A DNA stretch of 64,000 nucleotides, taken from positions 3,755,688 through 3,819,687 of the forward strand of contig NC_083642.1 in NCBI RefSeq assembly GCF_963576545.1, in the 5' to 3' direction. Numbering within the stretch: the stretch's first letter is position 1; each line of letters starts with the position of its first letter. The notes below the pieces were generated by a model. That model worked only from the letters and a program-made list of their open reading frames with translations, searched no databases and was not told the origin of the DNA. The DNA is from Limanda limanda (lineage: Eukaryota; Chordata; Actinopteri; Pleuronectiformes; Pleuronectidae). Shown here piece by piece: positions 34,758 to 53,468 of the stretch. The position numbers and the translations under genes were made by a program.

Positions 34758-35290
34758 GGGCTGAAAATCAATCAATAAAATTGTATTTGTATAGCCCATA
34801 TTCACAAATCACAATTTCTCTCATAGGGCTTTAACATGGTGTGACATCCTCTGTCCTTAACCCTCAACAAGAGTAAGAACAACTACTCAAAACCCTTTTA
34901 ACAGGGTGAAAATACTCAGAAACCCCGGAGAGCCACATGTGACGGACAGAAGTGCAATAGATGTCAAGTGTACTGTATGTCAAGATCATGATCCACCATC
35001 ACAATCGGATCCACTATAGTCCACAGTCATTGTCCACTGCAGCCAGTTAGGATCCATCATCATCTGCAACCTCGGTCGTGATCCACCACCATTATCTGAT
35101 GCCAAAGCGATAAAGGATCCGCCATTATTATTACGATCAGCCAGCACGATACAGAATACGCCAAACTGGATCCACCATTGCGACCTCTGATACGCAATCC
35201 ACAGATCGTAATCCATGGTGCGGCCACAGCTGTGGCCCTGGATCTGCAGGAGATAAGGCAAAGGGACTCCAGGGAAGGGGTCAAGTCAGA
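34758..35290. repeat. Common teleost interspersed repeat
   Basis: Begins with TTGTATTTGTATAGCCCATA and continues with runs such as CCTCTGTCCTTAACCCTCAA and GACGGACAGAAGTGCAATAG, then GATCCACCATCA-type low-complexity units. I recognise this as a repeat widespread in percomorph genomes but cannot give its class. Its left edge interrupts the BEL/Pao relic. Confidence 0.5.
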
Positions 35291-35607
35291 AACATGTATT
35301 GATGAGATATGAATTACTTTGATGTGGTAATGATTTGAGAAGAGGAAGGAGAAGCTGGAAAGAGAAGCTCTGTGTGTCATGTGTCATAAATTCCCTTTGC
35401 ACTTTAGCGTCATCAGGGGTTTTGGACTTTTAATCAATGATACAATGATACAGGCCAAACTTGAGGGTACACTGAGGCTCAAGGTAAATCTGACTGGCTA
35501 CTGGTTTGTATGGCAGTACTGTGAAAGCCATGTGGCCCACTCAGTAGATCAGACATACCTATGCCTTTTTAAACTAAAGGCTTCCCATTTTAGAACATAG
35601 GACAAGC

Positions 35608-37530
35608 TTTAGTTGCTCTAGCAGTGTGGCAGCGGAAACCACTGCCCCAAACACTTAAAAACATTGTGGCTCAAAGGCAACAAAGGCGCTGCCTTTGGTG
35701 TGTTAGTGTTTAAAACTTGGTAAAGGGGGATGAGACTCCCGTGTCTCATCCCACTGTTTCTGTTCAGAAGAAGTGAAACAATTCTACAGTCACTGGCACC
35801 AGGTGAAATGGACACACACAGATTCTGCTGTTCAATCTGTCTGGATCCACTCAAGGATCCAGTGACTATTGGCTGTGGACACAGCTACTGTAAGAGCTGT
35901 ATTAAAACTGTCTGGGACAAAAACAGTTGGAAAAGAAGCTACAGCTGCCCTCAGTGTAGACAGACCTTCCTACTGAGGCCTGTCCTGGTGAAAAACACAG
36001 TGTTAGCTGATCTACTGGAGGAGCTGAAGAAGACTGGACTCCTAGCTGCTCCTGCTGATCACTGCTATGCTGGACCTGAAGATGTGGCCTGTGATGTCTG
36101 CACTGGGAGAAAACGGAAATCTCTCAAGTCCTGTTTGGTTTGTTTGGCCTCTTATTGTGAAAAACATCTCCAGCCTCATTTTCAATCACCTCCATTTAAG
36201 AAGCACAAGCTGGTGGAGCCCTCGGAGAAGCTCCAGGAGAACATCTGCTCTCGTCACGACGAGGTGATGAAGATGTTCTGCCGCACTGATGAGCAGTGTA
36301 TCTGTTATCTTTGCTCTGTCTATGAATATAAAGCAGAAGCAGAAAGGACTGAGAGGCAGAGAGAGCTCGGGCTGAGGAGACAAACAGTCCAGCAGAGAGT
36401 CCAGGACACAGAGAAAGACGTGAAGCTGCTTCAACTGGAGGAGGAGGCCGTCAATGGCTCTGCTGACAAAGCAGTGGAGGACAGTGAGGAGATTTTCACT
36501 GAGCTGATCCGTCTGCTGGAGAAAAGAAGCTCTGATGTGAAGCAGCAGATCAGATCCCAGCATGAAACTGAAGTGAGGCGAGTCAGAGAGCTTCAGAAGA
36601 GACTGGAGCAGGAGATCACTGAGCTGAAGAGGAAAGACCATGAACTTAAGCAGCTCTCAGACACAGAGGATCACAACCAGTTTCTACACAACTACCCCTC
36701 ACTGTCACCACTCAGTGAATCTACACACTCATCCAGCATCAGGATCCATCCTCTGAGGTACTTTGAGGATGTGACAGCAGCTGTGTCACAGGTCAGAGGT
36801 CGACTACAAGACATTCTGAGTGTTTTACTTCCACAACCAGAGACCAGAGCTGACTTCTTAAAATATTCACAGGAAATCACACTGGATCGAAACACAGCAC
36901 ACAGAGGTCTGTTATTATCTGAGGGAAACAGAAAAGCAAGACGTATGAGAGAAGAACAGTCTTATTCTTATCACCAAGACAGATTCACTGATTGTTGTCA
37001 GGTCCTGAGTAGAGAGAGTCTGACTGGACGTTGTTACTGGGAGGTGGAGGTGAAGGTGAGAGGAGCAGTTGGTGTAGCAGTTACATACAAGAATATCAGC
37101 AGAGCAGGAGACTCACATGAATGTGGATTTGGATACAATGATAAATCTTGGTCATTATCTTGTTATAGAAACAGTTATACCTTTCATTACAACAGCATGA
37201 AGACTCCAGTGTCAGGTCGTGTGTCCTCCAGAGTAGGAGTGTACCTGGATCACAGTGCAGGTGTTCTGTCCTTCTACAGCGTCTCTGACACCATGACTCT
37301 CCTCCACAGAGTCCAGACCACATTCACTCAGCCTCTCTGTGCTGGAGTTTCGTTTTGTTATGGAGACACAGCTGTTGTTTTCTAAATCAAAGTAGGAATC
37401 AGGTTGTGTGATGTTTCAGAACCTGTGTTGATCCTGATCCTCATCAATGAGCTGACTATTTGTTCTTTTCTTTTCCACATGTGAGATGGAGGTGAAACAA
37501 ACTGATGTGTGTCTTTGAACTCACTGAACA
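35608..37530 (+). repeat. TRIM duplicon B
   Basis: Direct-repeat partner of 30795-33030, containing TRIM copy B. The upstream flank shares GCTGCCTTTGGTGTGTTAGT and the 3' flank shares CTGTTGTTTTCTAAATCAAA, but the two are joined by a deletion that removes the original end of the ORF. Confidence 0.75.
35808..37385 (+). CDS. TRIM family E3 ubiquitin ligase-like, copy B (RING-B-box-coiled coil-PRY/SPRY), single exon
   Basis: Tandem paralogue of the TRIM gene at 31.0 kb, same strand, 525 aa. The RING cysteines/histidine (C8, C11, C23, H25, C28, C31, C47, C50), B-box region, coiled coil and PRY-SPRY are intact. Relative to copy A it has extra residues LSPLSE after the coiled coil and lacks about 12 residues (ETEFLQIVSQVD) before the PRY. 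Its last residues are changed: a deletion of about 240 bp joins GDTA to downstream sequence, giving the terminus GDTAVVF instead of GDTAEFCKLK. The duplicated unit begins about 200 bp upstream of the ATG (near 35608, matching about 30795) and runs to about 37530 (matching about 33030). The truncation removes only a few residues of the SPRY end, so the product may still fold; whether it is functional is uncertain. Confidence 0.87.
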   Translation: MDTHRFCCSICLDPLKDPVTIGCGHSYCKSCIKTVWDKNSWKRSYSCPQCRQTFLLRPVLVKNTVLADLLEELKKTGLLAAPADHCYAGPEDVACDVCTGRKRKSLKSCLVCLASYCEKHLQPHFQSPPFKKHKLVEPSEKLQENICSRHDEVMKMFCRTDEQCICYLCSVYEYKAEAERTERQRELGLRRQTVQQRVQDTEKDVKLLQLEEEAVNGSADKAVEDSEEIFTELIRLLEKRSSDVKQQIRSQHETEVRRVRELQKRLEQEITELKRKDHELKQLSDTEDHNQFLHNYPSLSPLSESTHSSSIRIHPLRYFEDVTAAVSQVRGRLQDILSVLLPQPETRADFLKYSQEITLDRNTAHRGLLLSEGNRKARRMREEQSYSYHQDRFTDCCQVLSRESLTGRCYWEVEVKVRGAVGVAVTYKNISRAGDSHECGFGYNDKSWSLSCYRNSYTFHYNSMKTPVSGRVSSRVGVYLDHSAGVLSFYSVSDTMTLLHRVQTTFTQPLCAGVSFCYGDTAVVF

Positions 37531-37531
37531 A

Positions 37532-38961
37532 GCTACAGTTACAACAACAGTTACAACAAAATGGCTGATGCTGGGATGGATGAGGTCAGCAAGTAGCTCA
37601 GTTCGGGCGAGAAAAAGAGGAGGAGCTTCAGCAAAAGTTTTCAAATCAGAAAAACTGAAGATTTCCCAAAATTTTACCGCGTTTCGGCACCGAAATGAGT
37701 AAACACTCTGGAGCTAGAAAGTAGTTTGATCTGCAGTCGGAAGGTGAATTATCATAGGTTAAAATCCGAGTTTAAAATAATCTCAAATCAGGAAGAAGGT
37801 TTCACAAATTCAACGAAGAAAGAATCTTCATCTCTGTACAACTCTGTAGGTGTTAGTCAGCCTTATCAGACTGTTCTCAGCTTTTATTGTGGAGAGCTCC
37901 TCAGATTCAGCTTCAAGGGCAAATAATTATTGTTTTGTGTCTACCGAATTATATCAATGCTACTCACTCTCATTTACTCTCAGATTTTTGAGTCCAACTC
38001 GTGCATTTTCTGTTTGAATTCATTAAATTTGGAACTAGTGAAACTAATCATTTACCCTCTAATATACGTTTTAAATGCCTCCCAACTGATTGCCGAAGAT
38101 GTTTGGTACGTATTTATAGCAAAGTAAATATCTGTGTTCCCCCACAAACTTTATGAAATTAGAATCCTATAACCATTTAGGGCCGCCGTCTCCAACAGGG
38201 GGTCCGTAACCCCTAGGGGTCCGCGGAAGTACTGCACGGGGGTCGCGGAATTTTTGGTTGATTAAACAACTTTTTTATTTCTTTAGTTTAATTTTTTTCC
38301 CCACAAATTGAAATGTCTTTAAAAACACATTAACATGAATCTGTGAGTTATCGTAATAGCTCAGTGTTGTATGCAAGATGTATGTTTATGAATGGCAGTA
38401 TACCCTGTACCTTGCACATTTTTAAAATAAAAACATGAATATATGAACCTGTGTATTATTTGAATAGCTTAGTATTGAATGCACAATAACAGGGTAGCTA
38501 TGTTTATACATGGCACTAGGCCCAGTTTAATATAAAACACAATTTTATACAATATCTATAGTAGGGGGTCCTGCTCCATCTCTCCATCAGCTTGGGGTCC
38601 TTGAACTGAAAAACGTTGAAGATCCCTGATTTAGGGTGAAAGCGCCAACAAGAATGTGAATCATTATTAAATAGTGAGGGAGGGACTAGGTTTTAAATGA
38701 TGAGGAGTAACATGACTATTCCATTCTATTTGGGTTTTGAATCCTCCAAAGGTCGCAGAGGTTCAGATCTTTTATGAACTGTATTTTCTTTCTACTTTGA
38801 GAATGAGGTGTCCAACCCAGATGAACGATCAAGCCTTGGGTCGAGAGTGCAGCTAAAATCCATTGTCATCATTTGGTCCATAGATATTCACCAAATTGGT
38901 GTCTTCTCTCAAAAGAGTGCCCAGTACCACCAAATGTCTACCAGCTGTGAGATAGTATTAT
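37532..38961. other. Spacer between TRIM copy B and slc6a8 copy 2
   Basis: AT-rich, with the decayed MITE at 38.2-38.6 kb; 38.65-38.96 kb is of unknown origin and abuts the duplicon 2 breakpoint. No coding sequence recognised. Confidence 0.5.
38182..38634. mobile_element. Decayed hAT-like MITE
   Basis: Left end GTCTCCAACAGGGGGTCCG and right end CGTTGAAGATCCCTG are imperfect inverted repeats of the kind seen in Charlie-like hAT MITEs (ending in CAGGGGTC-type termini). The interior is AT-rich and non-coding. No clear target duplication is visible. Confidence 0.45.
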
Positions 38962-46673
<7,712 letters not shown>

Positions 46674-46684
46674 CCCTCAGAGCA

Positions 46685-46870
46685 GGAACCAGTTAGGAAC
46701 CAGACTGCAAACCAGACAGGAACTTAGCAGGAACTAGGTAACAACCGGGCAGGACTTACTCAGGAACCAGGACACAAACAAGTCCACAAACCAGGAAGGA
46801 ACCAGACAGGACTTACTCATAAACCAGGACTCAAACAAGTCCACAAACCAGGAAGGAACCAAGAGGAATC
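46685..46870. repeat. Degenerate AACCAG-type repeats upstream of slc6a8 copy 2
   Basis: Scattered AACCAGGAAGGAACCA-like units homologous to the expanded array at 25.8-26.0 kb. A direct repeat of about 57 bp (GACTTACTCA...) is present twice. Confidence 0.6.
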
Positions 46871-48694
46871 AGGTGTCACAGAGTTTGCCTTTATACTTGA
46901 TTCCCTTGAACTCCTATGAAGGTTTGTCCTGTGAAATCAGTCAGTAAAGGAGCAGTCCACAGAAACACCTCAGCTCCTCTCAGCTGTGTCACGATGGACT
47001 CCATCAGTCGACTTCTTATCATGTGACTGATAAAACCTTTGAAATCACAGACACAAGAGTTTGTTGGTTTGTTGAATTCCGATGAATGTGAAGAAGTCGA
47101 TATTCTCCAGTTTCCTGTTGGAGTGAACATCTCCAACAGGAAGCTGTCAAGGAGACATGCTCGTGTTCCTTGGCCGACTTCTCACAAATTTACATTAAGT
47201 TTGTTCAGGATGAAAACAACTGTTTAATTCTTCCTGTTTGAGCTGATTAACTTGAGTTATTGTGGGATATATGGTTCCAGCTACTTCCTGTAAACATCAG
47301 GAACCATGACCAGCAGGGGCTGCAACTATTATCTGAAGGAGACCCGTTTCGGAGCTAATATACCTGCATTGTGTGGTAGGTCCTGACTAATACCTTGTAC
47401 ATGAGCACCAACACTCCACAATACCATCCTGTCCAGGGGGCTTTAAACGATGGTGGGACCCAACTAATACCTGGGATTGAAGAGGAAGCCTTGAAGGTCT
47501 AACATCTGGAGACTAGATGCTTGGAGTTATAAACTGGTTTATAAAGAGTCCTCCTTGACTTTATTCTGTGCTACTAGCTACTTCCTGGAAACTAAAAGGA
47601 GTCATGACCTCAAGTCAATACCTGGTATTATGTGGATGGTGCTGACTATTACCTGTGGAGGTAGGGTGTGATTCTTTCTTCGTTGAATTTGTGAAACCTG
47701 TTTAATTCCTCCTGATTTGAGATTATTTTAATCTTTGATAATTCACCTGTTGTTTATTTATGTTGCTTCTCTTCTTCGTTGAGCCTCAGGATGGAGACTT
47801 GTACTAAAGCAGTGTCTGTCGCCTCCTGGTGGCTACTAAATAAAATTACAACCAATATTTCATCTTTTTTTTACCTGAATAAAAAACAATTCTTCACTGA
47901 AATAATCTGATCGACTGAGGAATCAATTAAAAAACCGTTCAAAACAAAAATAAACCTGTGAACCCAAATTCAGAGAGTTACACAATGAAAGAAAGAAAAT
48001 TCCTGCAGTTTCTCTTCATGTTCTCGAATCGTCAGATGATTGAAGATGAGTCTTCATGTGATTTCTGACGTCAGAGCTTGTTGAGCCTTCAGGGCCACCG
48101 TAGTGTGAGGAAAAAAACAAAATGTGAGTTTTTTTAATCAGTTTAATGTTTTTAGAGAACTGATCAAACACTTTAATAAATAATAAAAAGAACTGCATCA
48201 AGATAAATAACAGTTTGAAATCTTTCTGGAGACTTTTAAGGCACAGAGGTGAAAAAACATTCACAACCTGTTGAGGAGTTAAAAAAGTATTTTAACAGAA
48301 AATAAACAATTATCATATATAAGCTATTTAAAAATACTGTAAAACTTTCAGAATAAAACCTGTGGTCAGAATTTCCCTTTAAATGAGGCACTTTAATCTT
48401 TCAATAATAAATATCTTAAATGTTAAACAACTATTTTGAAATGATGCATGTGACCTTATATATAACGAATAAAAACAAAAATAAAGTAAATAAGAAAATT
48501 AAAATAACACTGTATTGTCCAGGTTTAGATTTTCAGTCATTCTGAGAGCTCAGCAGCTTTTTGTCCAAATGTCCATCAGACGTCTCTCAGATCCACTCGT
48601 CCTCTCAGGATCCTTTCTCCTTACCTGCAGACCTGAACGACAGATACAGCAGGAGTGAGGGAGGAAGATAGAAGATAGATAAATAAATAGATAC

Positions 48695-48750
48695 AGCGAG
48701 AGAGAGAGAGAGAGAGAGAGAGGGATAGAGATAGAGATAGAGATAGAGAT

Positions 48751-48813
<63 letters not shown>
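48695..48813. repeat. (GA)n/(GATA)-like microsatellite at upstream edge of duplicon 2
   Basis: GA runs with an internal stretch of GATAGA units. Homology to duplicon 1 stops at its far side. Confidence 0.9.
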
Positions 48814-48815
<2 letters not shown>

Positions 48816-51800
48816 CAAGATGATGGTAAGACTGTTCTACTTCAACCAGGTTTGTAGGATAAGACTAAATTTCCCTTAATTCAAGACCACATGTGTCAAC
48901 CTCATGGTGGCGCTAGAGTAGAAGTCAGATGATATGAGTTCATCAGCTGATCTTAATGTCATAACTTTACAGTAACTAACTGTTTTTAATGACATCTTTT
49001 ATTTTACTTACAACATTTAAAGGAAAACCCTTTAATCCACTGATGAATAGTAGAAGTCAGTTCATAAAGATAAATGGTGGGTGCCCCCTGCTGCATTTTA
49101 ATTATATACAGTCACTGTTGGTCTCTATATAGTGGCTGATTGTCTTTATATATAGTCGCTGATAGTCTTTATATACACTGGACCGCTATGTGGAAACAGA
49201 AGACACATGCAGATGTGAAGGTAAATTAGAGGGAAACTTCCTGCACGTCTCCTACAAATTAAGACAAACTCCAGAGTTTTTGAGTCCATATCCTTGTTTA
49301 TATAAAAATTTACCAAGAGAAGTTATGTACAAATTCAGAGGCATTGGTACGAATCAACAATCAAAGTGCAAAATAACTGATCAGTGATGAATCTGTCACA
49401 CATATTTCATCAAAATCACTTCCAGGCAGGAAGAGGAAGTTAAAAAAGATCCGGTGAGACAAAACAAATCCTCCCACAGTTGTTTGAAAACTACTTCAGT
49501 CTCAGGATGTTTTCAAAGCGCCAGCAGGTGGCGCTCAACACCCTCAGCTGGAACAGGTCCAGAAAAAAAAATATATATATATATATATATAAAAATTAAT
49601 CAACAGAAAAAAAAACAGAATTTGTCAAAACAGAATTTCAAATTAAATTCAAAGTATTTTAATCAATTTAATGAGTTTTGTGCAAAACTTGGAATGAAAC
49701 AAAAAATTTGTAGATTCTAAAAATTCATAGATTTCTTTAATGTCAATATTTTGTTCAAATTTTACAACAGAAGAAAAAAAGGCTTATTAACGGAAGCCCT
49801 GAGCGGAAAGAGTTATAAATATTAACTTGTTAAATTAAGATGTGATAATTATCTTGTGATGACTGAAAAACTGAAAATCTTTTCTAACCCCCAACTCTAA
49901 CACACATATATATATACACATATGTTATGCTTATAGATATATGATTAAACCCAAGACAACTGATCCAAAGCAACGACCGCTCTTGGCTTCCTAACTCAAA
50001 TAAAACAAAGTTGTTGCCATCAGTGACGGCTGAATCTTAAAATCTGACTCTTTCATAAATCTGATCATATTTTATATTTTTCTAACTTAACGGAGAAGAG
50101 CAGCTCTGATTGGTCATCACAGAAGCTTCCTGCTACGTTTCCTCTGCCTGTTTGTTCACCACCACCGAGAAAATAAATCAACAGCCCGTTTTATTTCCAC
50201 ATAAAATAAAACAAGTGACATGGTTATAAAGAACTTAGAGTCTTTCCCAGCAGACACAAACTGCCTGGTCTTACTTTAAAAAAAAGAGAAAATAACTATA
50301 TGAAAATAATTTATATTTTTTAATCCCTTCACAGTTTGATTCATTAAATTAAAAGTAAACATATTCTGATGAAAAACACAAAAAGTTTTTCAACATCGAA
50401 GTGAAGGAAAAATGAAGCCATTATAAAATAAATATGAATAAAATGTTTGACGCATTAATAAATTCTGTTATTTCACGTTGAGATGAAATTTAAAAAAAAA
50501 TAATAATAATTCATCACTGTGCTTTTTAAAATGTTTCAGTTCGGCAGGTTGATATAGTTTGATCAAACAAAATCTTTTAGGGGAAAATAATACCAACTTT
50601 TCTTATTTGGTCCAAGAAAAGTTTCAACTTTACAACTTTATTGGGAGAGACTCAGTAAACGCACCAGCAGAGGGAGATAATTTCTATTTCTTCAAATTGT
50701 TGTGGTATTAAATGAAAACCAGATTTTGACAAGTTGAAGATCGTTTATCAGAAAATAAAGTTAGGGATTTTTACGTGTTGAATATTCTCTGGTGATTTAA
50801 TCATTATAAACTTAAAATTTAACAAAGGAGAATCAATAAATGGACAAACTTGATGGAAATTCAGAAAGTGATGAAGCGTAATTAGTTTAACTAATCAAGC
50901 TTGTGAGTAATCAAATAAGAACAAAGTCAAACTGTTTTCCAGATGAGATATTTGCACGTAAACAAAAGGTAAACATCTTATTACTACAAATATTAATCTC
51001 AGAAAATGACGTAATTTCTGTCTTTTTGTGTTTCTGTCAGTTTTAAACAGAGCGTCGTCTGTGTGTAGTGTTAGCCCCGCCCACCTCCACCACCATCAGT
51101 GGAAACCACGCCCAGATTAAAAACAGATTCTCGCGTTAAACTCGTCATCAACTTCAATCGATCTGGAGACAAAAAAACAACAACAATAAACCCCCCCCAC
51201 CCCCCCCCAAAAAAGTCAAACAACATAAAAACGCCAAGAAGCAGCTCGACTGAAGCAGGAACACAACTTCCCATCATCCACCTGGACTATGATCCACACA
51301 CACAAGCAGAAGAACATTCAGGACACCGCCGCAGGACGTCGTCTTCAACGAGACGCCTGCAGCAGGACAGTTTTGGTGAGAACAAACATTATGATTACTG
51401 TGACTGGTGAATTAACGGTGCTCCGAGCAACGAGCACATTCCGTCAGCTGCCGTCGCACCTGCTCGCCAAACTGAACAGAGCTCAGCACCTTCAGGTGTT
51501 GGGACGAGCTGGTTCGGTCATCGAAAGCAGAACAAAGACGACGTTGGCGTGAACGTCTCAGCGACCACACGGCGTATGGCTTCTGTACAGATGAGAGGAA
51601 AAGGCACCGAGCACACAGTGCGTCTGCAGACCGGCGCCGCAGCACAGACACCAACCCACGGGAAACTGTATCGATCCGCGAGACGTTTTCACTGTGCATC
51701 AAAATCAACACGCCCACGACAAAGCCCCGCCTCCGGGTCAGAAACCAACACGATCAATGGAGCACAGTCATGAGAGCAATTGATAAATAATCATTCAATT

Positions 51801-53468
51801 AAAAAAAGGTGTGACACATAAAAACATCCGTGTTGAGATCGAACACAAAGTTCTGATGCGATCGAGTATATTTGAACAATCTAGGATTTAAAATTACGAA
51901 ACTGATGAGGATTAAAATCACTGATGTTTTCACCTTTAGTTCCTCAACATTACGTCACATGACCGACAGGTGATGACCTCGTGTTGCATCATCACATCAT
52001 CTCTTAACTTTTAACAACCAGTCACATCCACTGGTCATGTGATGTGAACAGGAAGTGGACTGGAGAAGGAACAGAGCAGGGATTTATTTTCTCTGAGCGA
52101 CGACGAGGTGGAACTGTTACTGACAGGAAGTGTTAGCGACGCTTTGTATTCAACACTGGTGGTCGAGTCATGTGACTGATAAGAACCAATCAGAAGGTGG
52201 ACGTGGGCATCTCAGTTTCTGTTTGTCCAGACTTAAGCACGAACCCAGAGTTTTCAAACTAAAACGAGACCACCAGCGTTTATAAAAGTCTCTGATTCAG
52301 AGGCTGGAAAAGTCCAGAGTGGTGTGGATGGCAGCTGTAACCATAGCAACGGTGGTGAGCTAAGTAAAATGTAAAAGTGTGGGCGGAGCCTCTGTCTGGT
52401 TAACACACCAATCGTCTTCATCGTCAGAAACTGAAGTTTTAGAGTTTAACCATCTACGTCCCTTTTCAACAAATGATTATTTTAACTTTAGGAGTCGTCA
52501 GGGAAACTGTGATGGACACGTTTCTCCGTTTTCAGACTTTTTAGACACTGAATGTTTGGTCTCAGTCTTGATGTTCACAACCGTCTGAGCTGCAGCTGTT
52601 CGTGTGTCGGCTGCACAGTGAAAACGCTCGATTGGTTCATCTTCAACAACAATGATAATCAATATATTATCTATAATCAGCTTAAGGCTTCTCCTCTGTT
52701 CATTCAGTTAGTGAAGAGTTTAAGGCAGAGAGGGCGATTACACAGGAGACAGACAGTCAGATGGTTGTCAGGGTATCTGAGACACAGCATCTCCTTCCTC
52801 CTCCTACTCCCCCTCCTCATCCTCCTCCTGCTGCTGATGTGCTTTCAGCAGTTGGACTGTGCTGTGGACGAAGGGGGAGGAGTCACGCCATCTCCATTAT
52901 GTCTGAGGAGGAGGGTGAGGAAAGACATGGGGTTAGATATTAGAAGAAAAAAGCAGAAGTGAGGAAGAAACATCTGGATCGTTGCACTCCTTCTTCACCT
53001 CCTACATCTCCTCCTCCCCCCGCAGAGGGGGGCGGGCAGAGTCGCAGCTGGAAAGCGAGGAGTTTCTCACCTCCTCTTTTGTCCTGTCAATCACAGGAGG
53101 AGAAGGAAGGAGGCGGCATAGATCCATCAGAAAGAGGTGAGTAGTTTTAAAAGATGAAGAGGAAAAAAAAACGTCTCCTTTCCTCCCTACACCATCATTA
53201 CATGTTCTCAGACGAGGTGGGGGGGTAGGTGGCGTTACGTAGGAGGAGCAAATGAGCAGGAGGTCAAAGATGGTCGGGGGGGGAAGGTGAGGATTATGAT
53301 TCAGTGAGGAGCAGACCTTTACAGAGCGCAGGTAAGAGAGAGAGCAGCAGATGAAACTCAGCAATTTTACCTCTAACTCCGACGAGAGAAGACAGGAAGT
53401 GAGCATCACCACACAGAGAGAGAGAGAGAGCGGGAGAGCGAGCGAGAGAGAGAGAGCGACAGAGCGCT
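48814..53468. other. Intergenic, including the presumed slc35a2 3'UTR
   Basis: 48.8-51.0 kb is AT-rich with no recognised gene. The slc35a2 3'UTR should extend left from 53468; a minus-strand AATAAA (TTTATT at about 52082) is one candidate signal. CT/GA-rich patches at 52795-52835 and 53418-53460, and C-rich runs near 51190-51212, are low complexity. Open frames here show no family resemblance. Confidence 0.45.

Noticed and set aside
49190..51773. Several short open frames between 49 and 52 kb
   Set aside because: Short, no domain resemblance, no supporting splice or promoter signals.
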